From NCBI GenBank assembly GCA_035559595.1, contig DATMBF010000012.1, forward strand, positions 1-46,267: 46,267 bases of DNA, written 5' to 3'. This document shows, one piece after another, positions 7,742-15,792 of the stretch. Each line of letters opens with the position of its first letter. Position 1 is the stretch's first letter. Made by a program: the position numbers and the translations under genes. A model generated the notes under the pieces. That model saw only the letters and a list, made by a program, of their open reading frames with translations, did not search any database and was not told the origin of the DNA. Source of the stretch: DATMBF01 sp035559595 (GTDB lineage Bacteria; Bacteroidota; Ignavibacteria; UBA10030).

Positions 7742-9034
7742 TTATAATCCAACGCGTTCAAAGATGTCATCAATATGTTTCAGACTCTTTTTCTCGTCAA
7801 ACAACTCCTCCAGTTCGTGCTCAGAGAGTGCCTGCTGGATCGCCGCATTCCTCCTTAAAAGCTCTCGGAAGTCGCTACCGTTCTGCCAGACCTTCATCGC
7901 CTGCTCCTGCACGATCCGATACGCCTCTTCTCTCTGCATCCCTTTCTGCGTCAAAGCAAGCAAAACAGCTTGCGAATAAATGAGTCCCCTTGTTGCGTTC
8001 AGATTTTGCTTCATGTGATCCGGATAGACTAAGAGATTGTCGACAACCTTGGTGAACTCCGCCAGCATGTAGTCAAGCAGGATACAGCTATCCGGCAGAA
8101 TGATCCGTTCGACCGACGAATGCGTGATATCCCGCTCGTGCCAGAGGGCGATGTTCTCCATCGCCGCCAGCGCGTTGCCACGGAGCACCCGCGAAAGGCC
8201 CGCAATGCGCTCGCACGTAATCGGATTACGCTTGTGGGGCATAGCCGATGAGCCCTTTTGCCCTTTGGAGAAACTCTCCTCGGCCTCCAGCACTTCAGTC
8301 TTTTGAAGATGACGAATCTCCGTCGCGAACTTCTCGAGAGACGAGCCGATCAACGCAAGCGTATTCATGAACTCCGCATGACGATCTCGCTGCAATACCT
8401 GCGTCGAAACGGGCGCGGGCTGGAGTCCCAGTTTTTCGCACACGTAACGCTCGACAAAAGGGTCGAGGTGGGCATACGTTCCAACCGCACCGGAGACTTG
8501 CCCCACCGAGATAACCGCTTTTGCCTGTTCTAGCCGTTCGATATTTCGCTGCGTTTCGGCATACCACAGAGCCAGCTTCATGCCGAAGGTCATTGGCTCA
8601 GCGTGAACGCCATGCGTCCTTCCGACCATCACCGTGTATTTGAATTCCTTCGCTCGCCTTGCCAGAACATCTGAGAGGTTGTGCAAATCCTTCAACAGGA
8701 GTTCGGCGGATTGTTTCATCTGGACGGCCAATGCACTATCGAGAACATCGGACGAGGTCATGCCAAGATGAATGAACCGCGATTCGGGTCCGACATGCTC
8801 ACCGACGTTCGTCAGGAAGGCTATGACATCATGCTTTACTTCCTGCTCGATCTCGAGAATCCGTTTCACATCAAACGCCGCCTTCTTGCGGATGGTGTTG
8901 ACCGCCGCTTTCGGGATAATGCCCAGCTCCGCTTGCGCTTCGCACGCCAGCAACTCAATCTCCAGCCAGATGCGAAACTTGTTCTCATCCTCCCAGATCT
9001 TTCCCATCTCCGACCGTGTGTACCGTGCTATCAC
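7742..9034 (-). CDS. purB: Adenylosuccinate lyase
   Basis: This enzyme cleaves fumarate from SAICAR and from adenylosuccinate, acting twice in purine synthesis. The 430-residue protein belongs to the fumarase/aspartase superfamily. HLGMTSSDV is near 89, the catalytic His region GRTHGVHAEP is at 138-147, and the signature loop GSSAMPHKRNP is at 261-271. The start codon is GTG, with AGGAG six bases upstream. It begins nine bases after the htrA stop codon. Nothing is unusual apart from its placement among lysine catabolism and membrane genes. Confidence 0.96.
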   Translation of the reverse strand: MIARYTRSEMGKIWEDENKFRIWLEIELLACEAQAELGIIPKAAVNTIRKKAAFDVKRILEIEQEVKHDVIAFLTNVGEHVGPESRFIHLGMTSSDVLDSALAVQMKQSAELLLKDLHNLSDVLARRAKEFKYTVMVGRTHGVHAEPMTFGMKLALWYAETQRNIERLEQAKAVISVGQVSGAVGTYAHLDPFVERYVCEKLGLQPAPVSTQVLQRDRHAEFMNTLALIGSSLEKFATEIRHLQKTEVLEAEESFSKGQKGSSAMPHKRNPITCERIAGLSRVLRGNALAAMENIALWHERDITHSSVERIILPDSCILLDYMLAEFTKVVDNLLVYPDHMKQNLNATRGLIYSQAVLLALTQKGMQREEAYRIVQEQAMKVWQNGSDFRELLRRNAAIQQALSEHELEELFDEKKSLKHIDDIFERVGL

Positions 9035-9043
9035 GTGCTGCTC

Positions 9044-10255
9044 CTAAGCGGGACGGCGCTCCAGTTTGAGAGTGAGATTCATTGTCCGACGCTCACGGTA
9101 GATTTTCAGGTTGACCGAATCTCCCGCCTTCAGATCAGATATCACCGCAATAAAGTCCCCCTCAGCCGTAATCTTTTGTCCATTGGCTTCGAGAATGATG
9201 TCACCGACGCGCAGATCTGCTTTCTCGGCGGGACTATTCCGCTGGATTTCGCTTACGATGATTCCTTCAGCTCTTGATAAACCAAAATATCGCGCGATTC
9301 TTCCATCAACCTGTTGCGCTTCGAATCCAGCCCACACGTCCCGATCAACCTTTCCGGATTTCCGCAGATCGGCAACGATCTTTTTGACTTTGTTGATGGG
9401 AATGGCAAATCCGTATCCAACGTACGTGTCGGTTCTCCCGCCCGTGTAGATGAGCGTGTTCACACCGATGACCTCACCGAGACTATTCACCAGCGGGCCA
9501 CCGCTGTTTCCACCATTGATGGCGGCGTCGGTTTCGATCATATCGCGATACACACGGTTTTCGACTCTCCCCAGATTCATTCCGGTTGAGCTGATCACTC
9601 CAACGGTCACCGTGGGTTTGTCGTTGATCTCGAAGAGTCCGAAGGGATTTCCCAGTGCAATTGCCCACTCACCCACAATGACGTCATCCGAGTTGCCGAG
9701 AGGGATGTAGGGAAGATTGTTCCCGTCGACTTTCAGCAGACAGATATCGGAAAGCGGGTCCGTGCCGACAATCTCCGCACGCATGCGTTGTCCGTTCGTC
9801 ATTGTCACGGTAATCTCTTTGGCGTTTCCCGCCACGTGATCGTTTGTGATGATGTAGCCATCCGGCGAGATAACGAAGCCGGAGCCGAGCCCCTTCACCT
9901 GCTGCCTGAAGGTCCGGTCCCCAAAGAACCGGCGAAAGAAGGGGTCGTCGCCGAAGAACTGATAGAACGGATCGCGCAGAACATACTCCCGCACTTCAAT
10001 AACGTTGATGCCGACAACCGCAGGACTCACCTTTGCGACGGCTCGAGTGATCGCGTTCTGCCGCGAGACAGCGAGGTCCTGCGAACTTTGCGATTGCCGA
10101 ACCGGTGTTGCTGAGGATGCAGGGATCTCATCTTCAAGGAAGACAGAATCGCTTGTCGACTGCGCCGAACTGGACTTCACGGCGTACCCCAAGCCAAACC
10201 CGACCAGCATCGGGAAGAGGAAGATCAAAAAGGCTTTGGTGAATTGGCTTTTCAT
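9044..10255 (-). CDS. HtrA/DegP-family periplasmic serine protease, one PDZ domain
   Basis: This is an envelope quality-control protease. Starting from the ATG at 10255 it is 403 residues. It has an N-terminal hydrophobic segment (about 8-26) that is a signal peptide or membrane anchor, then a trypsin-like domain with His140 (TNDHVAGN), Asp170 (LSDICLL) and Ser251 (NGGNSGGP). A single PDZ domain spans about 315-400. With one PDZ it resembles DegS or DegQ-short forms more than DegP. The ATG overlaps the stop of the upstream plsY-like gene in an ATGA, with GGAGGG just upstream, which decides this start over one seven codons earlier. Translation of the two is probably coupled. Confidence 0.92.
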   Translation of the reverse strand: MKSQFTKAFLIFLFPMLVGFGLGYAVKSSSAQSTSDSVFLEDEIPASSATPVRQSQSSQDLAVSRQNAITRAVAKVSPAVVGINVIEVREYVLRDPFYQFFGDDPFFRRFFGDRTFRQQVKGLGSGFVISPDGYIITNDHVAGNAKEITVTMTNGQRMRAEIVGTDPLSDICLLKVDGNNLPYIPLGNSDDVIVGEWAIALGNPFGLFEINDKPTVTVGVISSTGMNLGRVENRVYRDMIETDAAINGGNSGGPLVNSLGEVIGVNTLIYTGGRTDTYVGYGFAIPINKVKKIVADLRKSGKVDRDVWAGFEAQQVDGRIARYFGLSRAEGIIVSEIQRNSPAEKADLRVGDIILEANGQKITAEGDFIAVISDLKAGDSVNLKIYRERRTMNLTLKLERRPA

Positions 10256-10869
10256 GATGCACGACCCTCCTGCCAAAAAAGTTGAAACCCATCACGATGA
10301 CTGATGAGAAAAAGACAGGTAAGAATTCCAATCAGTGCAAGAAACTCATTCGGAGTTGAATTGGCAACCAAGAGTGCGGAGATCCAATCCGGCGGAAACA
10401 CCAGTAATGCAATCGGGGCAAGAATTGTAGCGAGGATGTTTGCCATGAGAATCTCTTTGTACCGTGCTTTCGCTGCGATCCAAATCGTGCACCAGACAAT
10501 AGTGTAGATCATGCCGATAAGAAAGAGTCCACCACACGCTGTTGCCAACCCGCGTCCCCCTTTGAATCGGAGCCAGACTGGAAACATGTGTCCCACCACC
10601 GCGCCAGACAGCCCGATGGCCATTGGCCAGAATTCCCCGCCGAAAAACTTTGTTGCCAGCCAGACAGTGGTAATCCCCTTCGCGCCGTCCAGAAGCCCAA
10701 CCATCCAACCGACAAAGAGCGAATTGGTAACACGAAAGGCGTTGAATCCGCCCACATTACCGCTGCCTGTGCTTCGGATGTCCTGATTTGTCTGATATTT
10801 GACGATCAGATATCCAAATGGAATGGAACCAAGGAGATACCCACCCAGAAAGCTAAGGACGAGCGGCAA
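10252..10869 (-). CDS. PlsY-family glycerol-3-phosphate acyltransferase paralogue, diverged
   Basis: PlsY enzymes are integral membrane proteins that transfer acyl from acyl-phosphate to glycerol-3-phosphate. This 205-residue copy has the first loop GSIPFG, the second loop as GSGNVGGFNAFRV, and KGGRGLAT. Compared with the second copy at 13072-13776 it has Phe in place of Thr in GGTN, Arg in place of Lys in KGGKG, and SHRDGFQLF where the partner has SHRHNIKRL. The substrate-binding loops are thus altered. The start is TTG, since an in-frame stop lies just upstream and no ATG is available. It may be a working acyltransferase with changed specificity or a diverged copy. It is coupled to htrA. 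Confidence 0.82.
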   Translation of the reverse strand: MPLVLSFLGGYLLGSIPFGYLIVKYQTNQDIRSTGSGNVGGFNAFRVTNSLFVGWMVGLLDGAKGITTVWLATKFFGGEFWPMAIGLSGAVVGHMFPVWLRFKGGRGLATACGGLFLIGMIYTIVWCTIWIAAKARYKEILMANILATILAPIALLVFPPDWISALLVANSTPNEFLALIGILTCLFLISHRDGFQLFWQEGRAS

Positions 10870-11311
10870 GGTCAGGTTAACCGCAAGAGGTTGAAATTAA
10901 CGGACTTGGACTGAAAAAAGGTACGGAAAAGGTGAAGGAGAAGCAAGGAAACACCATTGAGGCGGATTGAACGGATTCTCAGAGATTCACACCAACAAGA
11001 ATGATGAGAATAACCGGAAAACCCCGCTGTGTCTTTGGGTTTTAGAGAAGATGGAGTCCGCTACCAAAGCTCTTCACGAGAGGTGAGCTCCATACAAAAA
11101 CGGAACATAGAGTCCGATTCGCAAACGGGTTCTTGGATGTGATCATCTCATTACGAACGGGATTCTACCGCACCTGAAGGAGATTGCTCCGTCCGCCGCT
11201 GGCGGACTCGCAATCACACGAGGCATCTTGATTCTCACTCCCGTAACCGAGATATTCTTCGCATCGCTTCGGAATGCTTATTCAAAGAGGAAACCATTGA
11301 AAGAAGATCTT
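10870..11311. other. Gene-poor stretch with a palindromic element
   Basis: I find no convincing gene in these 442 bases. They should hold the promoter for the plsY-like/htrA series (minus strand), though no clear consensus was found. A REP-like palindrome lies at 11182-11215. The phrase GGGATTCTACC occurs near 11159 and again in part near 11740, on the far side of the broken gene that follows, hinting at repeat-bounded debris. Confidence 0.5.
11182..11215. repeat. REP-like imperfect palindrome
   Basis: GATTGC, three bases, GTCCGCC, GCT, GGCGGAC, two bases, GCAATC: an outer 6 bp and inner 7 bp stem around a three-base loop. It is of the kind dispersed between genes in many genomes. Only this copy was found in the window, so repetition is inferred. 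Confidence 0.5.
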
Positions 11312-11693
11312 ATGATATCCACAACCCCTCCCTTGCTTACCGTCTTCCTTTGTGCCATTCTTTTGTATTCGCTCCCTCAGGACAAGAATATGAGAATTGA
11401 GTTCCTCGGTATGAAAGATGGTTGTCCAAACACACCCAAAATGTGGAACTCACTCCAAGAAGCTCTACGCGAGTTCAAGTCCGATATCTCCCTTGACTCC
11501 CTCGACGTTATCGAGCTTTCAGAGAAAGAAAGACCTTCGTGCAGGTTACGGCTCACCAACAGTTCTCGTCAATGGGAAAGACCTCTTCGGAGCCCCCGTT
11601 CCCTCAACATACGAAGCCGCCTGCCGCATCTATCGCGGAGGCGTACCGGGATCGAAGGAGATTCTCGGAAAACTAAAGGCGCTGAAGTGGTGA
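11312..11693 (+). pseudogene. Frameshifted small thioredoxin-like / alkylmercury-lyase-like protein
   Basis: Two overlapping plus-strand frames together make one protein. The first runs from ATG 11312 (a hydrophobic leader, with an alternative start at 11390, MRIEFLG) through GCPNTPKMWNSL to IELSEKE. The second continues at about 11530 with DLRAGYGSPTVLVNGKDL and EAACRIYRGG to a TGA at 11691. The join needs removal of one base in the A/G run GAAAGAAAGA at 11524-11533. The GCPxTP motif and the PTVLVNG...ACR block match a family of short thioredoxin-fold proteins related to alkylmercury lyase. It is the only plus-strand gene in the first 39 kb. It may be a true pseudogene, an assembly error or, less likely, a programmed +1 shift. 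Confidence 0.65.
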
Positions 11694-11764
11694 TGCTGTG
11701 GGTGTCTGCCTGTCCCCGCAAATCGCATGGGGCAATGTGATTCTACCGCTTGTTGAACGGGACT

Positions 11765-11947
11765 CTATTTCCTTGGGGGGTCTGCTGAAGCCTTCTGCGC
11801 ACTCTTTTTTTTCGCGGCCAGTCCAAGAATGAAGAAGACTACCGCTACGCTGAGGTAAACCGCTATGCGACCGGTGAGCAGAGCAACAATGGCAAACATG
11901 AGTGCAGTTGCAAAGAAAAGGTTTCCGGATTGGACAAACTTTTGCAT
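11765..11947 (-). CDS. Small membrane protein, two predicted helices
   Basis: This is a 60-residue protein with two hydrophobic stretches, about residues 8-24 and 28-43. A short polar turn (TGRI) separates them and a lysine-rich tail (AAKKKSAQK) follows. AAGGGAGG lies just before the ATG, which supports translation. I do not recognise a family. It lies 86 bases downstream of gpsA in the same direction and could be the last gene of the plsY-gpsA unit. It is short enough that chance cannot be ruled out. Confidence 0.5.
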   Translation of the reverse strand: MQKFVQSGNLFFATALMFAIVALLTGRIAVYLSVAVVFFILGLAAKKKSAQKASADPPRK

Positions 11948-12033
11948 AATTCCTCCCTTATAGTGAACAGCGATGAAAACGCTATGATGGAGTTCTTCCG
12001 CTTAACAGGTGGGCATCGCCTTTCTTTCCATCG

Positions 12034-13035
12034 TCACTCCCCCTTCGCATCTCTCGTCATTAACTCTTGCGTCGCTTTGTACGGGTCCTTTCCTTCAAAC
12101 AGCATCTCATACACCGCCGTCACGATGGGCATATCCACATGATGCTTGCGCGCGAGGTCGTATACCGAGCGGGTTGTTGCAACTCCTTCCGCCACCATCA
12201 CCATTTCTTTTAAAACATCCTCCAACTTCCTTCCCTTGCCGATCTGCTCCCCCACATATCGGTTTCGGCTGTGGCGACTCATGCATGTCACAATCAAATC
12301 TCCAATTCCTGAAAGTCCCGCAAACGTCCGGGGTTGTGCACCCATTTTCACACCAAGACGCGTAATTTCGTAGACTCCCCTCGTCATAATGGCAGCTTTG
12401 GTGTTGTCACCGAATCCCGCTCCATCGCTGATGCCCGCCCCGACGGCAATGACGTTCTTGATCGCTCCGCCAAGTTCCACGCCGCGGATGTCTTCATTCA
12501 CATAGACACGAAAATACGGCATCAAGAACGCTTCCTGAACCAGTTTCGCCGTTTTCATCTTGAATGAAGCCGACACGACCGCAGTTGGAACTTTCCGGCA
12601 GACCTCCTCGGCGTGACTGGGTCCGGAGAGAATGGCGATGTTCTCTTTGCGCTCGTGTTTGAGCACATCCAGGAGAACTTCGGACATCGTCATCAACGTG
12701 TTGTTTTCAATCCCCTTCGCCACGTTACAAATGACCGTCTCCTCGAGATCCAGATCAGCGATGCGTTCAATGACCGATCGCAGGAACTGCGAAGGCACTG
12801 CAGCAACAATCATATCTTTCTTTATGCAAGCGGACTCGATATCGGAACTGACTTTGAGACCGGGCGGGATAGGAATTCCCGGAAGAAAGGCGGGGTTCTC
12901 ATGCTTCTCACGGATCAGCTCCGCTTGCTGGGGCTTGTAGGTCCACAATGTAACATCATGTCCTTTGTCAAAGAGGACGAGAGCAAGCGTGGTACCCCAA
13001 CTGCCGGCCCCCAAAACGGTAACGTTCATACGCAT
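12034..13035 (-). CDS. gpsA: NAD(P)-dependent glycerol-3-phosphate dehydrogenase
   Basis: This enzyme reduces dihydroxyacetone phosphate to sn-glycerol-3-phosphate, the backbone for phospholipids. The 333-residue protein has the nucleotide fold GAGSWGTT near residue 9, CNVAKGIE near 103, and the catalytic region GGAIKNVIAVGAGISDG with the conserved Lys. FAGLSGIGDLIVTC is in the C-terminal domain. Two ATG codons (13035 and 13029) are possible starts. The gene begins 36 bases after the second plsY, so substrate supply and its first acylation are encoded together, and the other plsY-like copy lies 1.2 kb further downstream. Confidence 0.96.
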   Translation of the reverse strand: MRMNVTVLGAGSWGTTLALVLFDKGHDVTLWTYKPQQAELIREKHENPAFLPGIPIPPGLKVSSDIESACIKKDMIVAAVPSQFLRSVIERIADLDLEETVICNVAKGIENNTLMTMSEVLLDVLKHERKENIAILSGPSHAEEVCRKVPTAVVSASFKMKTAKLVQEAFLMPYFRVYVNEDIRGVELGGAIKNVIAVGAGISDGAGFGDNTKAAIMTRGVYEITRLGVKMGAQPRTFAGLSGIGDLIVTCMSRHSRNRYVGEQIGKGRKLEDVLKEMVMVAEGVATTRSVYDLARKHHVDMPIVTAVYEMLFEGKDPYKATQELMTRDAKGE

Positions 13036-13071
13036 TTGAGACCGTCTCTCAACCAGGTTTGTGAGAGGAGA

Positions 13072-13776
13072 TCAGGTGATTTCTTGTGCTTCTTGGGTTT
13101 CTTGCGCACGGCGCTTGCTCGAGGCAGACGTAATCCTGTTCTCGGTACCCTCGATCAGGCGCTTGATATTATGACGGTGGGAAAAAATGAGGAGAATAGC
13201 AACGAGGAGTGCAAAAACGATCAGCGTTCGGTAGCTGGTGATGTCTTCGGCGAAAATGTTGTGCCTGACAAAGAGGGATGTCGGGAAAGCGACAGCGGCG
13301 CTGATGGATGCGAGGGAAACGTACCGCCACGAGTAAAACACAATGACAAAGATGGCAACGGAAACCGCAAACTCTGTAGGAGCGATTCCGATAAGCATTC
13401 CTGCGCCGGTCGCAATGCCCTTGCCCCCCTTAAATCCGGCAAAGACCGTCCAGATGTGCCCGACGATGGCTGCACCGCCACAGATGATTTGGATGACGGT
13501 GAAATCGTCAAACGGCGTACGGTTGTAGAATGGAAGCGTCGGATCCCAAAACAGGCGCGCAATGAGCACCGTGGCGATGATCCCTTTCGATAAATCAACA
13601 ACCATAACGAAAAGGCCGGACTTCCACCCGAGCACGCGAAAGGCATTCGTTCCGCCGGCATTGCCGCTCCCCTTCGTCCGGATGTCAAATCCGTGCTTCC
13701 ACTTCGAGATGATGATGCTGGTCGGAATGGAACCGACGATGTAACTGAGGAGGATGACAATGGCAAGATTGATCAT
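13072..13776 (-). CDS. plsY: Acyl-phosphate:glycerol-3-phosphate acyltransferase PlsY
   Basis: This enzyme makes lysophosphatidic acid from acyl-phosphate and glycerol-3-phosphate in the inner membrane. Its loops match the family closely: GSIPTS near 16, GSGNAGGTNAFRV near 37-49, FKGGKGIATGAG near 114 and SHRHNIKRL near 204. Several hydrophobic helices lie between them. At 234 residues it is slightly longer than usual because of a charged C-terminal tail rich in Glu, Gln and Arg. It is the more canonical of the two PlsY copies in the window and lies just upstream of gpsA. Confidence 0.94.
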   Translation of the reverse strand: MINLAIVILLSYIVGSIPTSIIISKWKHGFDIRTKGSGNAGGTNAFRVLGWKSGLFVMVVDLSKGIIATVLIARLFWDPTLPFYNRTPFDDFTVIQIICGGAAIVGHIWTVFAGFKGGKGIATGAGMLIGIAPTEFAVSVAIFVIVFYSWRYVSLASISAAVAFPTSLFVRHNIFAEDITSYRTLIVFALLVAILLIFSHRHNIKRLIEGTENRITSASSKRRAQETQEAQEIT

Positions 13777-13955
13777 AGTTCCGGAGCTCCGAAGCTATCC
13801 AGGAAGAGGGAGTGTGTAAAAATAGGAAGTCCCTTCGCCAAAAGCAAGAAGGCTTCGATGAATTTCACCAAGCCATCTGTTCCAACGTGAAGAGCTTTCA
13901 GCGAAGTGTTGCGAGCAGAGTTCGCAGAGTTGCGATCACTGATTCCTCTGCGTCT

Positions 13956-13973
13956 CCTGTCTGAGCAGGCAGG
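13956..13973. repeat. Short palindrome in the plsY-ispD gap
   Basis: CCTGTCTGAGCAGGCAGG forms paired CCTG/CAGG and CTG/CAG arms around a two-base loop. It lies in the 218-base gap between the ispD stop and the plsY start, where no gene is seen. No T-run follows on either strand. It may be a dispersed repeat fragment. Confidence 0.3.
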
Positions 13974-13994
13974 TTTCCGCGTTTGGCTCTTCTA

Positions 13995-14696
13995 TTATCT
14001 CCAGCGCTCAAGAATCAACGATCCGAGTTCCAGATCTTCTTGCGTCGTGATCTTGATGTTGTCGTAACTCCCTTCAACGATTCTGATCTTGATTCCAAGC
14101 CGTTCCACGAGCGCTGCTTCGTCGGTTGCGAAGAATTTCTCCTTACGCGCCTGATCAAAAGCTCTCTGCAGCACGTCGGCCTTGAATGCCTGCGGAGTTT
14201 GAATGAGCCACAGAGCATTTCGATCCAGGGTCGCATCAAAAAATCCTCCACCGTTGGAGCGCCTGACCGTATCCTTTGGCTGGACAGCCATGACCGCTGC
14301 CTCATGCTCTTCACAAATCGAAATGATGTTGCTGATCTGCTTGGGATGGACAAATGGTCGGACGCCGTCATGAACCAGAACAATGTCGGTCGGTTTCGCG
14401 TTGAGATTCTTGAAGGCATTGTACACCGAGTCCTGCCGCCTTTCCCCACCCGCAACAACAACCCGAACCTTCAGAATCCGGTAGCGCGAAATCAGTTGCT
14501 CAGTCGTGACGATGTCGGACTCCGGAACGGCAATGGCAATCTCATCAACTTCAGGGGTATTCTCAAACTGCAGAAGGGTGTGCACAATGACCGGCTTCCC
14601 CTTCAGTTCGAGAAACTGCTTCCGCACACCTCCAAGCCTTGTCCCGGAGCCTGCGGCTGGCAAAACGGCAAAGACTTTTGGTCGCTTGGCACTCAT
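13995..14696 (-). CDS. ispD: 2-C-methyl-D-erythritol 4-phosphate cytidylyltransferase
   Basis: This is the third step of the MEP isoprenoid pathway, coupling CTP with MEP to give CDP-ME. The 233-residue protein has the nucleotide-binding loop LPAAGSGTRLGGVRKQF at residues 12-28. VAGGERRQDSVYNA is near 86 and VHDGVRPFV near 108, both diagnostic of IspD. The ATG is one base past the queA stop codon, so the two are probably co-transcribed. Its presence indicates the non-mevalonate route. No other MEP gene is in this window. Confidence 0.95.
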   Translation of the reverse strand: MSAKRPKVFAVLPAAGSGTRLGGVRKQFLELKGKPVIVHTLLQFENTPEVDEIAIAVPESDIVTTEQLISRYRILKVRVVVAGGERRQDSVYNAFKNLNAKPTDIVLVHDGVRPFVHPKQISNIISICEEHEAAVMAVQPKDTVRRSNGGGFFDATLDRNALWLIQTPQAFKADVLQRAFDQARKEKFFATDEAALVERLGIKIRIVEGSYDNIKITTQEDLELGSLILERWR

Positions 14697-14697
14697 C

Positions 14698-15735
14698 CTA
14701 TAAAATCAACATGGCGTCGCCGTAACTGTAAAATCGGAACCCTTCTTTGATGGCTTTTTTATACGCGCGCATCAGAAATTCGTGTCCCGCAAACGCACTG
14801 ACGAGCATGAGCAAGGTCGATTCAGGAAGATGGAAATTCGTGATGAGCCGATCCGTGATCTTGAAATCGTACGGAGGAAAGATAAACTTATCTGTCCATC
14901 CCTTTGACGGCTTCAGATGACCATCCGCCGTAACGCTCGATTCAAGTGCTCGACATGTACTTGTCCCAACGACAAAGACATTGTTCTTGGAATCGATGGT
15001 CTTGTTCACGAGGTTTGCAGCTTCTTCAGAAATCTCATAATACTCCGAATCCATCTTGTGCTTCGTGAGATCCTCCACCTCCACCGGCCTGAACGAACCG
15101 AGTCCGAGATGCAGGACAATCGGAACGATTTTGACTCCCTTCGATTCGATCTTCGTGAGCAGCCGCTTTGTGAAGTGGAGACCCGCCGTTGGAGCGGCGA
15201 CGGCTCCAATGACCCGTGCATAGACTGTCTGGTATGCCTCCTTATCTCGTTCCGTCGCATCCCGCTTGATGTAATACGGAAGTGGCGTGGTCCCGATCCG
15301 CTCGATGATCTTAAAGAAATCGCCTTTATGATTGAACCGAACTGTCCGGCCGCGGGAGGTGGTGTTGTCGATGACTTCACACCAGAGCTTCCCGTTGTCG
15401 AAAAAGATCTTGTTGCCGATTCGCACTTTACGGGCGGGGTCCACGATCACATCCCAGATATTCTCTTCTGCGTTCAACTCCCGAAGCAAGAAGACTTCGA
15501 TCTTTGCGTTCGTCTTCTCTTTCTTGCCGAACAGTCGTGCTTGAAATACCTTCGTTTCATTCACCACGAGGCAGTCGCCCTTGTGGAAAAAGTCGACGAT
15601 TTCCGAAAACCTTCGCTCTTCAATGGACTCATCAGCCCGATTGAGTACCATAAGGCGGGAACGGTCCCGAGGGGTAACCGGAAACTTCGCTATCAGATTT
15701 CTGGGGAGGGGATACTTGAAGTCTGAAAGCTTCAT
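14698..15735 (-). CDS. queA: S-adenosylmethionine:tRNA ribosyltransferase-isomerase
   Basis: This enzyme transfers and isomerises the ribosyl group of SAM onto preQ1 in tRNA, forming epoxyqueuosine. It opens MKLSDFKYPLPRNLIAKFP, the family start, and contains the conserved PTAGLHFT block, LHLGLGSFRPVEVED and NFHLPESTLLMLVSAF. From the ATG at 15735 it is 345 residues, the usual length. A GTG three codons earlier is possible and lies nearer to AAAGGA. It sits 57 bases after ppdK and one base before ispD. Confidence 0.95.
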   Translation of the reverse strand: MKLSDFKYPLPRNLIAKFPVTPRDRSRLMVLNRADESIEERRFSEIVDFFHKGDCLVVNETKVFQARLFGKKEKTNAKIEVFLLRELNAEENIWDVIVDPARKVRIGNKIFFDNGKLWCEVIDNTTSRGRTVRFNHKGDFFKIIERIGTTPLPYYIKRDATERDKEAYQTVYARVIGAVAAPTAGLHFTKRLLTKIESKGVKIVPIVLHLGLGSFRPVEVEDLTKHKMDSEYYEISEEAANLVNKTIDSKNNVFVVGTSTCRALESSVTADGHLKPSKGWTDKFIFPPYDFKITDRLITNFHLPESTLLMLVSAFAGHEFLMRAYKKAIKEGFRFYSYGDAMLIL

Positions 15736-15792
15736 AGTGTGCACAATCCTTTCACGTAGTGTGAGTTGTCAACGATGACGCTGCGGAGAGAA

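Noticed and set aside
12613..13593. Long plus-strand open frame opposite gpsA and plsY
   Set aside because: It is the antisense shadow of two well-conserved genes; the translation is charged, low-complexity and unlike any family.
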